A program made the position numbers and the translations under genes. Positions 26,185-35,220 of a stretch of DNA of 64,000 nucleotides are shown here, in pieces (position 1 is the stretch's first letter; each line of letters opens with the position of its first letter). Under the pieces are notes generated by a model. The model saw nothing but the letters and a program-made list of their open reading frames with translations, had not been told where the DNA came from and did no database searches. The DNA comes from DASCOT01 sp965197275 (lineage in GTDB: Bacteria > Acidobacteriota > UBA890 > WLXD01), in the NCBI GenBank assembly GCA_965197275.1, contig CBDAMQ010000015.1, positions 1 to 64,000 of the forward strand, given 5' to 3'.

Positions 26185-26223
26185 AAGCCCTGCGTCGGTG
26201 GTTCAATTCCGCCCGAGCCCACC
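26176..26223 (+). repeat. Direct repeat, right copy (attR), tRNA-Phe 3' half
   Basis: 48 bases identical to 23699-23747 except for one missing A in the anticodon loop. The 5' half of the tRNA is absent here, so this is not a second tRNA gene. With the left copy it delimits the 2.4 kb islet. The first bases supply the stop codon of the reading frame continuing from the SGNH-like gene. Confidence 0.85.
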
Positions 26224-26317
26224 GAAAAACGGCGTCTCGCCGGCGATTGCAGCGTTGAGCACGACCGCTCACGCGACACAGCTCCTGTCGTTTCTTGCGC
26301 TGCGGGGGCCCGCCGCT

Positions 26318-28654
26318 CTACTGAAGGTAGCCGAGGGCGCGGAGCCGCTCGGCAAGCTCCTCGTCGATCACCGCGGTCTCGGCGTCAAAGAGACCGCGCT
26401 GCGCGGCGGCCATGGTGCGTAGGGCGAGACGGAGATATCCGGCCGATACTAGAGCCTGATCCGACAGGTCGACTTGCTCCGCCGGATCCGTGCGCCAACC
26501 GAATATCTGCGCCGCCCGACTCATGTCTGGCGGCGCAAAGGCTATGAGATGGTGGTCGCTCGTCAGCAGGCTATCGATGCGCATTCCGTCGAGGTCGACG
26601 TGCGCCAGGAGACGTCGCGTCGCGAAGCTCTCGTGCTCGGTCCCTTCCTCCGCTGCCGAGACAACCGGGACCAAGCTGTCGCCAGCGGACGCGCCCAGGG
26701 GCGAGGCGCCGACCAGATCAAGGACCGTCGGCACGATGTCCACGTGTTGGACGGCTGCATCGACGCGTGTGCCTGCCGACCAGCTGCCAGGGAACTTGAC
26801 GACCAATGGTACGAAGATGATCTCGGAATAGAGCGAGCGGCCGTGCAAGAAGGCTCCGTGGTCGAAGAACTCCTCGCCGTGGTCGGAAACGAACAGGATC
26901 ATGGTCGAATCGTAGATACCCAGATCACGTAGGCGATCGATCAGTCGACCGAATTGCGCATCGTTGTACGCGATCTCGGCATCGTAGAGATCCCGCATGG
27001 CGGCCACGGCGTCCGCGATCGACAGATCCGGGAACCGCTCGAGCGCGGCGCCGATCAGGTCGGGCTCGGCGAGATCTGCCAACCGCGAGTCGCGAAGAAA
27101 GCGCGAGCGATACGGTTCGCGCGGCGCATGTGGGCCATGTGGGTCGGTGGCGTGCAGATAGGCGAAGAAGGGCCTTTCCGCTTGGTGCTCGGCGAGCCAA
27201 CCGAAGAACGCATCGTTGACCTGATCCGACAGCTGATAGACGGTCTGTGACTCCAGCTGCTCCGGCAGGTAGACGAAGCTGTCGAATCCGTTGTCAAAGC
27301 CGAACTGTGGCGCGACGTTGCCGTTGGTGATCGCGGCGTACGTCTGGTAGCCCTGCAGCGCGAGCAGACCGGGTAGCGTTGCCGCTTCGCTCGACAGAGC
27401 GTCCTCGCGGTCGAGCACGTTATGTGCCCGCGGCTGCAGACCCGTGAGGATCGACGCGACGGAGGTCCGCGTCCATGCCGACTGCGCCATGGCGTGGTCG
27501 AAGACGACGCCCTCCGTAGCGAGGTCGTCCAAGACGGGGCTCGTCGGGCGGTCGTAACCGTATGTGCTGAGGTGGTCGGCGCGCAGCGTATCCACCAAGT
27601 AGATGATCACGTTCGGTGCTTGCCCGGCCGGCAGACTGGCGCGCAATGCGGCCCGCAGGTCGGACGGCAAGCCCGCCGGTCCATTGGTACGGTCGCGTGG
27701 AGCTTCTGCCGGCGGTTGTCTAGGCTGCCCAGCTGCCGCTTCGCTCGGATTCGGCCCCCTGCCTATGGCCGAGGCTGTGAGCCTCGGCGAAGCGATTCGA
27801 AGCCCAGCACCCTGCTCGGATGTGTCGCCCGCTGGCACAGCGAGGAAGGACACACGTGCCCGCGCTTGACCCTCCAGCGCTGCTGCGAACGGAGCCGCCA
27901 ACTCGGGACCTGTCAACCCAGCGACCCGCGGCCGCGTGTCATCGTCCTCATACACGACCTCCACTCGGAGGGTGGGAGAAGCTCGTCCGGCGGCAACACC
28001 CCAGGAGACGACCGACCCCCACCGCAGGGTCGTGCCTGGCGCAAGGCTGACGAAGTAGTCGACGCGAGTGTTGAACGGCATCTCGAGCGATCCATCAGTG
28101 GTTTCGACTGACCCAGGAGGAGACTCGGGCCCGATGCGAACGCGTTGCCAGGCAACGGCAAGCGACGGCCGGAGCTTGTCGTTGGACAGTGGGAGCACGC
28201 CACCGTTATGCCCGTAACGAAACCGAAGCTCGTTGCGCCCCACCAGCAGACGCTGGCGAGGCACGCGAACCTCGTAGTTCTGGAAGCCGCGGCGGAGCGG
28301 AACCGCCGCGATGTCGTGACCGTTAACTGCCACCTCGACTCGTGGCTCGGCGCCTGCCATCGCGTCCGACGGGCTGCAGCGGAATCTAATCACCGTGGTG
28401 CTTGGATCGAAGGTGTAGAACTCGAGCGCAGACTCCGGCCAGAGCCCCCAAGCGAAGGTCCAATCGCCGGCCCACCTCTCGTCGTAGCTCCACCCCCGGA
28501 TCAGATGGCGGCGGCCGGCAGGGGTGCCAATGTTGATCACTCGAGTCTCTGCGTGGACGGCGGCGAGATCGAGGTTGGCGGCGAAGTCGAACACCACGGC
28601 ATCAGGGGCACTGCAGGCAACCGTCATCAACACCGCTATCGACAGCAGGCCCAT
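26318..28654 (-). CDS. Sulfatase-like (alkaline phosphatase superfamily) lipoprotein with N-terminal beta-domain
   Basis: About 778 residues. Start at 28654 gives MGLLSIAVLMTVACSAP, a lipoprotein leader. Residues about 20-290 form a beta-rich domain (VEVAVNGHDIAAVPLRRGF, NELRFRYGHN). The sulfatase fold follows: metal site IYLVDTLRADHLSTYGYDRP, active-site segment SAWTRTSVASILTG, ATDPHGPHAP, and FVSDHGEEFFDHG. The position of the sulfatase Cys/Ser is a Thr and the C/S-x-P-S-R signature is absent, so a formylglycine sulfatase is unlikely; a phosphodiesterase or phospho-group transferase is more probable. The protein ends in RLRALGYLQ, a tail shared with other members in this window. It lies downstream of a YfiR-family gene on the same strand. 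Confidence 0.85.
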   Translation of the reverse strand: MGLLSIAVLMTVACSAPDAVVFDFAANLDLAAVHAETRVINIGTPAGRRHLIRGWSYDERWAGDWTFAWGLWPESALEFYTFDPSTTVIRFRCSPSDAMAGAEPRVEVAVNGHDIAAVPLRRGFQNYEVRVPRQRLLVGRNELRFRYGHNGGVLPLSNDKLRPSLAVAWQRVRIGPESPPGSVETTDGSLEMPFNTRVDYFVSLAPGTTLRWGSVVSWGVAAGRASPTLRVEVVYEDDDTRPRVAGLTGPELAAPFAAALEGQARARVSFLAVPAGDTSEQGAGLRIASPRLTASAIGRGPNPSEAAAGQPRQPPAEAPRDRTNGPAGLPSDLRAALRASLPAGQAPNVIIYLVDTLRADHLSTYGYDRPTSPVLDDLATEGVVFDHAMAQSAWTRTSVASILTGLQPRAHNVLDREDALSSEAATLPGLLALQGYQTYAAITNGNVAPQFGFDNGFDSFVYLPEQLESQTVYQLSDQVNDAFFGWLAEHQAERPFFAYLHATDPHGPHAPREPYRSRFLRDSRLADLAEPDLIGAALERFPDLSIADAVAAMRDLYDAEIAYNDAQFGRLIDRLRDLGIYDSTMILFVSDHGEEFFDHGAFLHGRSLYSEIIFVPLVVKFPGSWSAGTRVDAAVQHVDIVPTVLDLVGASPLGASAGDSLVPVVSAAEEGTEHESFATRRLLAHVDLDGMRIDSLLTSDHHLIAFAPPDMSRAAQIFGWRTDPAEQVDLSDQALVSAGYLRLALRTMAAAQRGLFDAETAVIDEELAERLRALGYLQ

Positions 28655-28712
28655 CGCGCGTCGAGGTTGGCCAATCAACTCGCCCGTGGTGTGCAGTGGC
28701 CCGGCTTCCTTC

Positions 28713-29444
28713 CTAGCGCAGCACGCGCACGCGGCTGAGCCGCAGCAGGCTGGCATCGAACTGGCTTCCTTCCGCGCGGGACGAGGCCAGGTTGATCAGA
28801 ATCTCGGGCTTGTCTTGACGCTCCGAGATGCCGACGGCGACTCCGAGGTCGACGAACTCAGGTACGCCGGTGAGCGTCACCAGGCCGCGTTGCCGGGCGG
28901 TCTCGACTACGGCAGCGAGGCTGGCGCCGAGGCCGGCGGTCAGGTAGAGAACGTTAGCACCGGAGGCAATGATGCGGTCGGCGGCGGAGCTCCCTATGGG
29001 CAGCTCGATACGAATGACCCGGATCGGCAGGTTCTTGACGCGCTTGTAGGAGGCCACGTCGAGAACGGCGGTGATCTTCTCGGCGGCATGTTGGAACCCA
29101 CCGATCTCGACAGGAATGGTGACTCCCGGGGCCAGGATGTCCAACAACTGGTGCTCACGGTTCTCGGTGTACAGGACCTTTGCCTGCATGCCGACCTTCG
29201 AGCCGAGGCGCCATCCATAGCCGACATCGGCGAGAAACTGGCTGGTCTGGACCTGCTCCTGCTCTCTGGCCTGTCGCTGCGGTTCCCGGTTCCCGGTGAT
29301 CTGCTTCTGTGACGAGGTCGAGGAAGCGACGGGCGCGCGGGGCGCCGGTGTCGCGGCGACGGACTCGGGCAGCACGAGGGTGCATAGCGTCGCCACCCAC
29401 AGCGCAATCTTGCGCGGATCTCTACGCCAAGGGATGCGTTTCAA
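28713..29444 (-). CDS. YfiR-family (DUF4154) periplasmic protein, first paralogue
   Basis: 243 residues starting at a TTG with GGGAG five bases upstream. A signal-peptide-like leader (IALWVATLCTLVLPESVAA) is followed by a Gln/Glu-rich linker and a beta-alpha region ending in the diagnostic YfiR block: LVTLTGVPEFVDLGVAVGI, KPEILINLASSRAEG, FDASLLRLSRV. YfiR in Pseudomonas is a redox-sensitive periplasmic repressor of a diguanylate cyclase; in other phyla YfiR genes sit beside TonB receptors and kinases. This paralogue differs from the second (34601-35218) by a much longer N-terminal half. It is 58 bases upstream of the sulfatase-like gene. Confidence 0.78.
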   Translation of the reverse strand: MKRIPWRRDPRKIALWVATLCTLVLPESVAATPAPRAPVASSTSSQKQITGNREPQRQAREQEQVQTSQFLADVGYGWRLGSKVGMQAKVLYTENREHQLLDILAPGVTIPVEIGGFQHAAEKITAVLDVASYKRVKNLPIRVIRIELPIGSSAADRIIASGANVLYLTAGLGASLAAVVETARQRGLVTLTGVPEFVDLGVAVGISERQDKPEILINLASSRAEGSQFDASLLRLSRVRVLR

Positions 29445-29577
29445 GCACTCTCCCGAGCATCAGATCGAAAAGTCCATCCAGTCCTGGCGATCTGCCCTCG
29501 CCAATATATGCTGTGCGCCGAAGATATGTTCCGTGGCCGGTGTGCACCGGTCGCCGCAAGCGTCGAGAGGAGTGACC

Positions 29578-30612
29578 ATGCGCAAAGTCGGGCCCGCACT
29601 GCCGCTCGTTGGCTTGTTGGCGATCGCCACCGCTGCGGCGCTCGCGTTCGGCGGTGCGGTGAGCTCGGCGGCGGCGCAAAGCGATTCGGTGTGGTTGTTC
29701 GCCACGCTCACGGCCGAGGATCTGGTGGCGCAGATCGATTTCGAGACCGGGGCGACGAACGAGTATTCGGTCGCTGCAGCGGGACGGTCCCGGGGACCGC
29801 ACAAGCCGATGGGCATAGTCGGAGCGGAGGCGGGGGCCGCGATTGCGTTTCTGCGCGGCACGAACTCCGCCGCGGTCATGGTTCCGAATGTCGGGCAGCT
29901 GCTGGCCCTCCCGCTCGGCAATGGTCCGGCCGATGGGGCGCTCGATCCCACCGACCTGAACGTGGGGTATGTGGCCTTGCAGGGCGAAAACGCCGCCCAG
30001 TTCGCCGGCGCCCTCGGTGCCGGGCCGAAGGTCGCCACGCAGGTAACCAGCCCCTGGGACCTGGCGCTAGCGGGCAATTTCATCGTCGTCGCCGGCAAGG
30101 GCGGCGTCGATATCCTGGAGCGCAAGGACTTCCGCACGGCCCGTGGCGGCGCGCCCGACGTTGTGGCGAAGGAGTCGCGGTCGGTGGTGTGCAATAGCTC
30201 GGGGACCGAGTGCGCCGCGACCGATTTCAAGGGCAACAAGACGATCGTGTTCGACCCACGCGGCGGCGCGGTGATTGCCGACATCAACTTCAAGAAGCTC
30301 GGCAAGCGACCCTGGGGGGTGGAGTACTTTACCGACGACATCTTGCTGGTCGTATCGAACAAGAAGAACCGGCTCGTGTGTGTCGACCTGACAACCGCCC
30401 GGGCTCGCGGCGCCGTCGAAACGACCGCTGTGGCTACCGGCAAGAAGCCTACCAATGTTGTCAAGGTGAACGACCAGTACGCTGCCGGGACCAACTACTC
30501 GGGCGCCTCGATCTCGATCATCGATGTCGCTTCCTCAGGAGCTTGCTCGACCGGATTCACGATCCCGATGAGCGGTAATCCGTTCGACGTCGGCGTAGTT
30601 CCGAAGCTCTAG
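29578..30612 (+). CDS. Secreted beta-propeller-like protein of unknown function
   Basis: 344 residues with a signal peptide (LPLVGLLAIATAAALAFGG ... SSAAAQ). The start at 29578 has AGAGGAG five bases upstream. The body consists of repeated strand-turn units (VWLFATLTAEDLVAQIDFET, GDRFIVVAGKGG-like repeats, DDILLVVSNKKNRLVCVDL, NVVKVNDQYAAGTNYSGASI) resembling YVTN/WD40-type propellers, and two Cys in VVCNSSGTECAATDF plus another pair near the end. Proteins of this type usually bind ligands or other proteins in the periplasm. Divergent from the YfiR gene and convergent with the signalling operon. Confidence 0.72.
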   Translation: MRKVGPALPLVGLLAIATAAALAFGGAVSSAAAQSDSVWLFATLTAEDLVAQIDFETGATNEYSVAAAGRSRGPHKPMGIVGAEAGAAIAFLRGTNSAAVMVPNVGQLLALPLGNGPADGALDPTDLNVGYVALQGENAAQFAGALGAGPKVATQVTSPWDLALAGNFIVVAGKGGVDILERKDFRTARGGAPDVVAKESRSVVCNSSGTECAATDFKGNKTIVFDPRGGAVIADINFKKLGKRPWGVEYFTDDILLVVSNKKNRLVCVDLTTARARGAVETTAVATGKKPTNVVKVNDQYAAGTNYSGASISIIDVASSGACSTGFTIPMSGNPFDVGVVPKL

Positions 30613-30628
30613 CACCGTAGCGCCGAGC

Positions 30629-31824
30629 TCACGCAGTCGGGATCTCCAACGCAACGACCGACATGTCGTCGTCACGACCGCTGTCGCCGCACCAGTCCTG
30701 GACCTCGCTGAGCAGGCGGTCAATGCTGGTGTCCAGGTCGAGGTCACGGGCGGCGGTCAAGCAATCGGTGATGCGCTCATAGCCGAACATCTCGCCGTCG
30801 GCTCCCATCGCCTCATTGAAGCCATCCGAGCAGATGTAGACCCGGTCGCCGGGCGCAAGGTGGATGGTGGCATCCTCCCAGCTGGATTGGGGGAACCAGC
30901 CAATCGCTGTCCCGGTGGGCGGATGCACATCACACTCGCCGTTGGCCTTCAGGTGGACGGGACCTGGGTGGGCAGCGGCCACGAAACGGAGCTCCATCCG
31001 TTCGGTGTCGAGTACGGGTAGGTAATGGTGAAGTACTGCCGTGTCTCAGGGTTCATCGGGAATCGAGTGTTGAGCCGTCCGGCCACTCGAGCCGGCGATA
31101 GCAGCACGTTCTCGTCCGGGCGCGATGACTCGTCAATCAGCAGCGACGCTTCCTCCAGGTGGGGAAGGATGCGGTTCAGCGTTACCGACAGCAGGGCCGC
31201 CGGCACGCCGTGACCGCTGACATCGAGCAGGTAGAGCCCGACGCGCCGCTCGCCGAGCCAGAACACGTCGAGGATGTCGCCGGCGAGCTCGTCGCACGGC
31301 AGGAACCTCCACGCGAAGCTCGCTCCGTCGAGCTCGGGAAGGCTCTGCGGCATCAGTGCGTTCTGCACCTTCGCAGCCGCAAGCAGGTCGGATTTCATCC
31401 GCTGACGGGTCGCCTCGAGCTCGCGCCGAGCGCGCTTCAACGCCAGCTGTGTGCGGACCCGGGCCTGCACCACGGGGAAGTCGAGCGGTTTGGTGACGTA
31501 GTCGTTGGCGCCGAGCTTGAGGGCGTGGACGATATCCTCGGACTCGTCCTTGGCGGTCGCCATGATGATCGGCAGGTCTCCCATGTCCTGCGTCCGGCGT
31601 ACTTCCTCCAGGACCTGCAGGCCATCGATGCCGGGCATCATCACGTCGAGCAGGACGAGATCGAACTGCCGCTCGGCGATCTTCTCGAGCGCCTCGGCGC
31701 CGTCGCACGCCACCTCGACGTCGTGGCCTCGGCGACGCAGACGGCGCGACAGCATGTCGCGGTTCATCTCGTCGTCGTCGACGACCAGCAACGGCCCTTC
31801 TGTGAGGGCGGTCGTGTCGCTCAC
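30629..31824 (-). pseudogene. Receiver-PP2C (SpoIIE/RsbU-type) phosphatase, one frameshift
   Basis: Start GTG at 31824 overlaps the stop of the preceding regulator (GTGA). Residues 10-130 are a receiver (VVDDDEMNRD, phospho-Asp in LVLLDVMMPG, ATAKDESED, VTKPLD), followed by a coiled linker (LATRQRMKSDLLAAAKVQNALMP type) and a PP2C phosphatase of the SpoIIE class (ELAGDILDVF, LLDVSGHGVPAAL). A one-base loss near nt 31017 shifts the frame. The second part (VAAAHPGPV, GDRVYICSDGFNEAMG, GRDDDMSVV) continues to 30629 and completes the metal-binding Asp set. The intact product would be about 397 residues: a phosphorylation-controlled Ser/Thr phosphatase acting on an anti-sigma antagonist or similar partner. 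With a single shift and no other damage, an assembly error is plausible. Confidence 0.8.
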
Positions 31825-32210
31825 GGCGCTGCGGTCTGGCCCAGCAACGCTTCGATTTTGCCGATTAGACGGGCAAGGTCGATCGGCTTGGTGTCGTAGT
31901 CGTCGCAACCAGCCTCGAGCGCCTTCTCTCGGTCGCCGGCCATTGCGTGGGCGGTGAGCGCGATAACCGGGATACCAGCCGTTCCTGATTCGGCCTTGAT
32001 GCGGCGAGTGGCCTCCCAGCCGTCGATGATCGGTAGACTCATGTCCATCAGGACGATGTCCGGCAACTCCGCCACCGCCATTGCCACGGCCTGCTCACCA
32101 TCGATGGCGAGGGTGACCGCATAGCCCTTGCGCTCCAGCCGGCGCGACAGCATGTCGCGATTCATCTCGTTGTCCTCCACCAGCAGGATTCTGGCGGTTG
32201 CGCTCGTCAT
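31821..32210 (-). CDS. CheY-like response regulator
   Basis: 129 residues, a lone receiver domain. Acidic pocket ILLVEDNEMNRDML, phospho-Asp in IVLMDMSLP, switch Thr in VIALTAHAMAG, Lys in YDTKPID. The NEMNRD and LTAHAM motifs are typical of receivers fed by hybrid kinases. The start has AGAGGG seven bases upstream and lies 10 bases after the hybrid kinase stop; its own stop overlaps the receiver-phosphatase start. It probably relays phosphate between the kinase and a downstream effector. No output domain. Confidence 0.93.
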   Translation of the reverse strand: MTSATARILLVEDNEMNRDMLSRRLERKGYAVTLAIDGEQAVAMAVAELPDIVLMDMSLPIIDGWEATRRIKAESGTAGIPVIALTAHAMAGDREKALEAGCDDYDTKPIDLARLIGKIEALLGQTAAP

Positions 32211-32220
32211 CGGTTCCCTC

Positions 32221-34500
32221 TCATGGCGTCGTCGCTGGTCCGGCGGAGCTCTCCTGTACGAGCCTGCGGATCTCGCTCAACACTTCGTCGGTGGTTCTCG
32301 CGCTTTTTTGAATCACGCGTTGCACGCGGTTCGTCAGCCGGGCGCGTTCGTCCTTGCTGAGCTCCTTGGCGGTGATCACAACGATCGGCACATCACGGCG
32401 CGATTCGTCCGCCTGGAGCTTCTCTACGAATTCGAAGCCGTCCATTTCCGGCATCATCAGGTCGAGCAGGATCACGTCGGGGCGCGATTCTGCGACGCGT
32501 TCCAGTGCAACGCGTCCGTTCTCGGCCGCCGACCACGTCCACCCCGCCTTCTCTATGATCCGGCCGAGCATCTCGCGGGTGGAGGCATCGTCTTCGACGA
32601 CCAACGCGTAGCCGGTGCCGGCGTGGCCACGATATCGATTGAGCACCGCAACGAGCCGCTCGCGGTCGATGGGCTTGCTCAGGTAGTCGGATGCGCCGAG
32701 GGTGTATCCGAGGTTGTGTTTGTCGACCATCGACAGCATTACCACCGGGATATCCGCCAGCTCAGGATCAGATTTCAAATCGCCGAGCACTTCCCATCCG
32801 TCACGGCCCGGCATCACCACATCGAGAGTGATGGCCATCGGCTTGAGCTCCGATGCCAGTCGAAGCCCCACGCTGGCGTCCGCCGCCGCCACGACATCGA
32901 ATCCCTCCCGGGCCAGGAACTGCTTGATCAGATCGCGCGCCGCGGGATCGTCGTCGATCGCCAACACGACATCTCCCGTAGCTCCACGGATGCGGACCGC
33001 GGACGACACCGATACATCCGGCTCGGCCGGCGTCGCGCCGACCGGATCTGTCTTGACCTCGCCGGCATCGATTGGTAACCGCGCCATGAACTGGCTGCCC
33101 TCGCCAACCTCGGAGGAAACCGTGATATCGCCGCCGAGCAGGTTGGCGAACTTGCGTGAGATCGCCAGGCCGAGCCCGGTGCCACCGTACTTGCGGCTGA
33201 CCCTGGCATCGGCTTGTTGGAAGGCCTCGAAGATCCTCGCCACCTGCTCGTCGGTCATGCCGACACCGGTGTCCGCTACCCGGAAAACGATCTCGTCGGT
33301 GTCGTCGGTTATCTCCCTGTCGGCGGCGAACGTGATGGTGCCGTTCTCGGTGAACTTCGAAGCGTTCGACAGGAGATTCAACAGGATCTGTCGGACACGC
33401 GTCTCGTCGGATCGCATTGTCGCGATGTTGTCGGCGATCTCGACGGCCAGCTTGTTGCCGTTCTTTTGCACCAGGGGACGGACCGTCGTTGCCAGGTACT
33501 CGAACAGATCCGGCACGTTGAACTCGCGGACCTCCACCTCGATCTTGCCGGCTTCGACCTCCGACAGATCGAGAATGTCGTTGATGAGGGTCAGGAGATG
33601 CTTGCCGGCCTTGCGGATCTTCTCCAGATCGGGAACGAAGTCTTCCTGCTCCAGGTCCTCCGCCTCTTCTACGAGCAACTCGCTGTACCCGATGATGGCG
33701 TTCAACGGCGTTCGTAGCTCGTGGCTCATGTTGGCGAGAAAATAGCTCTTGGCGCGGTTCGCGTCCTCGGCGCGATCGCGGGCCACGCGCAACTCGTCGT
33801 CCCGCGTCTCGATCTCTTGCAGCATGTGGTTGATGCTGTCGATGAGTTGGCCGACCTCGTCGTCGCTGTGCTTCTCGGCGCGCACCGAGTAGTCGCGCTG
33901 GCCAGAGACGCTGGTCGTCAAGCGCACCAGGTTGAGAATCGGAGCCGAGATTACTCGCCGGAACTGCGCTGAGATCAGGAATGCGATCAGCGAGGATCCC
34001 AGCAACACGACCACCGTCAAGCCGCCGTAGTTGCGTAGGCGCGCGTTGATCGCCGTCAAGTCGGACTGGATACAGATCGTACCGATGACTTCGCCGCCGC
34101 TTTCCATGGAGCGGAACAGGAGCAGGAAGCCGTTCTCCAAATAGGCTCCGGAATCTCGCACGCGCGGCGGCAGGACGGCGGCGTCGCTGTCGCGAAAGTA
34201 CGACGCGAACAGGCTGTCGTCGGGTCGGAAAATATACGCCGCGACGATGGTCTCCTGGGCCCGGAGGGCGGCTAGCGTTTCGTCGGCGGACGCCTGCGCG
34301 TCGAAATCGACCGCCGCCGTCGTGTTCGAACGCATGATCTCGGTGAGCACACCTACTTCTTCAACCAGCGACTGGCGGAAGGTGTAGATGTCGTACGCGG
34401 CCCAGGTCGAGCCGGCCAGCAGCAGGGCGACGATGGCGGTGAGCATCATGCCCACCGTCAGCTTGCGCGTGATTGGCGCGTCGATGAACCAGCGTCGCAT
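32221..34500 (-). CDS. Hybrid sensor histidine kinase with periplasmic CHASE8-like sensor and two receivers
   Basis: About 759 residues from the ATG at 34500 (GAGG five bases upstream; an in-frame ATG at 34572 is less likely). Transmembrane helix 15-35; periplasmic sensor 38-155 of CHASE8 type (RQSLVEEVGVLTEIMRSNTTAA); second helix 158-180; HAMP 180-232; HisKA with His260 in ANMSHELRTPLNAIIGYS; HATPase 370-485 (LLSNASKF, ADTGVGM, GGTGLGLA). Two receivers follow (AIDDDPAARD with Asp in ITLDVVMPG; VVEDDAST with Asp in ILLDLMMPE). It is in an operon with a TonB receptor and YfiR upstream and a regulator and receiver-phosphatase downstream, so an outer-membrane or periplasmic cue is probably passed through YfiR to this kinase. 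Confidence 0.93.
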   Translation of the reverse strand: MRRWFIDAPITRKLTVGMMLTAIVALLLAGSTWAAYDIYTFRQSLVEEVGVLTEIMRSNTTAAVDFDAQASADETLAALRAQETIVAAYIFRPDDSLFASYFRDSDAAVLPPRVRDSGAYLENGFLLLFRSMESGGEVIGTICIQSDLTAINARLRNYGGLTVVVLLGSSLIAFLISAQFRRVISAPILNLVRLTTSVSGQRDYSVRAEKHSDDEVGQLIDSINHMLQEIETRDDELRVARDRAEDANRAKSYFLANMSHELRTPLNAIIGYSELLVEEAEDLEQEDFVPDLEKIRKAGKHLLTLINDILDLSEVEAGKIEVEVREFNVPDLFEYLATTVRPLVQKNGNKLAVEIADNIATMRSDETRVRQILLNLLSNASKFTENGTITFAADREITDDTDEIVFRVADTGVGMTDEQVARIFEAFQQADARVSRKYGGTGLGLAISRKFANLLGGDITVSSEVGEGSQFMARLPIDAGEVKTDPVGATPAEPDVSVSSAVRIRGATGDVVLAIDDDPAARDLIKQFLAREGFDVVAAADASVGLRLASELKPMAITLDVVMPGRDGWEVLGDLKSDPELADIPVVMLSMVDKHNLGYTLGASDYLSKPIDRERLVAVLNRYRGHAGTGYALVVEDDASTREMLGRIIEKAGWTWSAAENGRVALERVAESRPDVILLDLMMPEMDGFEFVEKLQADESRRDVPIVVITAKELSKDERARLTNRVQRVIQKSARTTDEVLSEIRRLVQESSAGPATTP

Positions 34501-34600
34501 ATGGCCTCGTTGCCGTTCGGAATCCCGTGCGCCCATGATCATATGCGTCCGCTTGCCGCTTGTCGGCGTCAACGCGAGTTTGGGACGCTGAAGTTCGCGG

Positions 34601-35218
34601 CTAGCGGACCACCGTCGCTATGCGCAGAAGGCTGGCATCGAACTCGCTACCCTCCTGCCGAGACGCCGGCAGGTTGATCAGCACCTGCGGCTTGTCGCGG
34701 TTCACTCCGATGCCGATGGCAACGCCCTGATCCACCAGGGCGGGCACTCCCGTCGCCGAGACGACGCGACTGGATCGTGCTACCCGCAGGACCATCGGCA
34801 CGTCAACCGCGCCGGGGGCCACGTACAGCACGCTGACCGCATCGATTTGAATGGCGGCGATCAGCTCGTCCTCGGTGCCAATGGGGATGCTTGTGAAGCG
34901 GATCGGCAACCCCTTCACGCTCTTGTCCGTGAGGGCGTCGAGAACGGCAGCTACCTCACCGGCGGCCTGTTCTGATTCGGTGTCACCGGCACGAAACACG
35001 ATACGGACGGTGAGCGCGTCGCCGGGGCGGCTCGCCAGGTTTCGGTCGTACGTCAGGATCTTCAGGAGGAGCGGGACCTGCAGGTTGGCGGGTACCGCCA
35101 TCTGCTGCGCGACCACGCTCGTCGGAGCCGCGATCACGAGGGCACAGGAGAGCAAGACCGCGGCGCACAGACGCCGCCATCGGCCGGCGTGATCGATGTG
35201 TCGGCGACGCGTCGGCAT
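34601..35218 (-). CDS. YfiR-family (DUF4154) periplasmic protein, second paralogue
   Basis: 205 residues. Signal peptide to about residue 38 (LCAAVLLSCALVIAAPTSVVAQ). The mature part fits YfiR: LQVPLLLKILTYDRNL, a central GTEDELIAAIQ / VSVLYVAPG region, and the C-terminal block VVSATGVPALVDQGVAIGI, KPQVLINLPASRQEGS, FDASLLRIATVV. It starts two bases after the TonB receptor stop, so translation is coupled. In characterised systems YfiR senses envelope state and inhibits a membrane partner; here the neighbouring partner is a hybrid kinase rather than a YfiN-type cyclase. Confidence 0.87.
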   Translation of the reverse strand: MPTRRRHIDHAGRWRRLCAAVLLSCALVIAAPTSVVAQQMAVPANLQVPLLLKILTYDRNLASRPGDALTVRIVFRAGDTESEQAAGEVAAVLDALTDKSVKGLPIRFTSIPIGTEDELIAAIQIDAVSVLYVAPGAVDVPMVLRVARSSRVVSATGVPALVDQGVAIGIGVNRDKPQVLINLPASRQEGSEFDASLLRIATVVR

Positions 35219-35220
35219 GG

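Noticed and set aside
26176..26223. Second tRNA-Phe gene
   Set aside because: Only the 3' half is present and the anticodon loop lacks one base, so it cannot fold into a tRNA. It is better explained as an attachment-site repeat.
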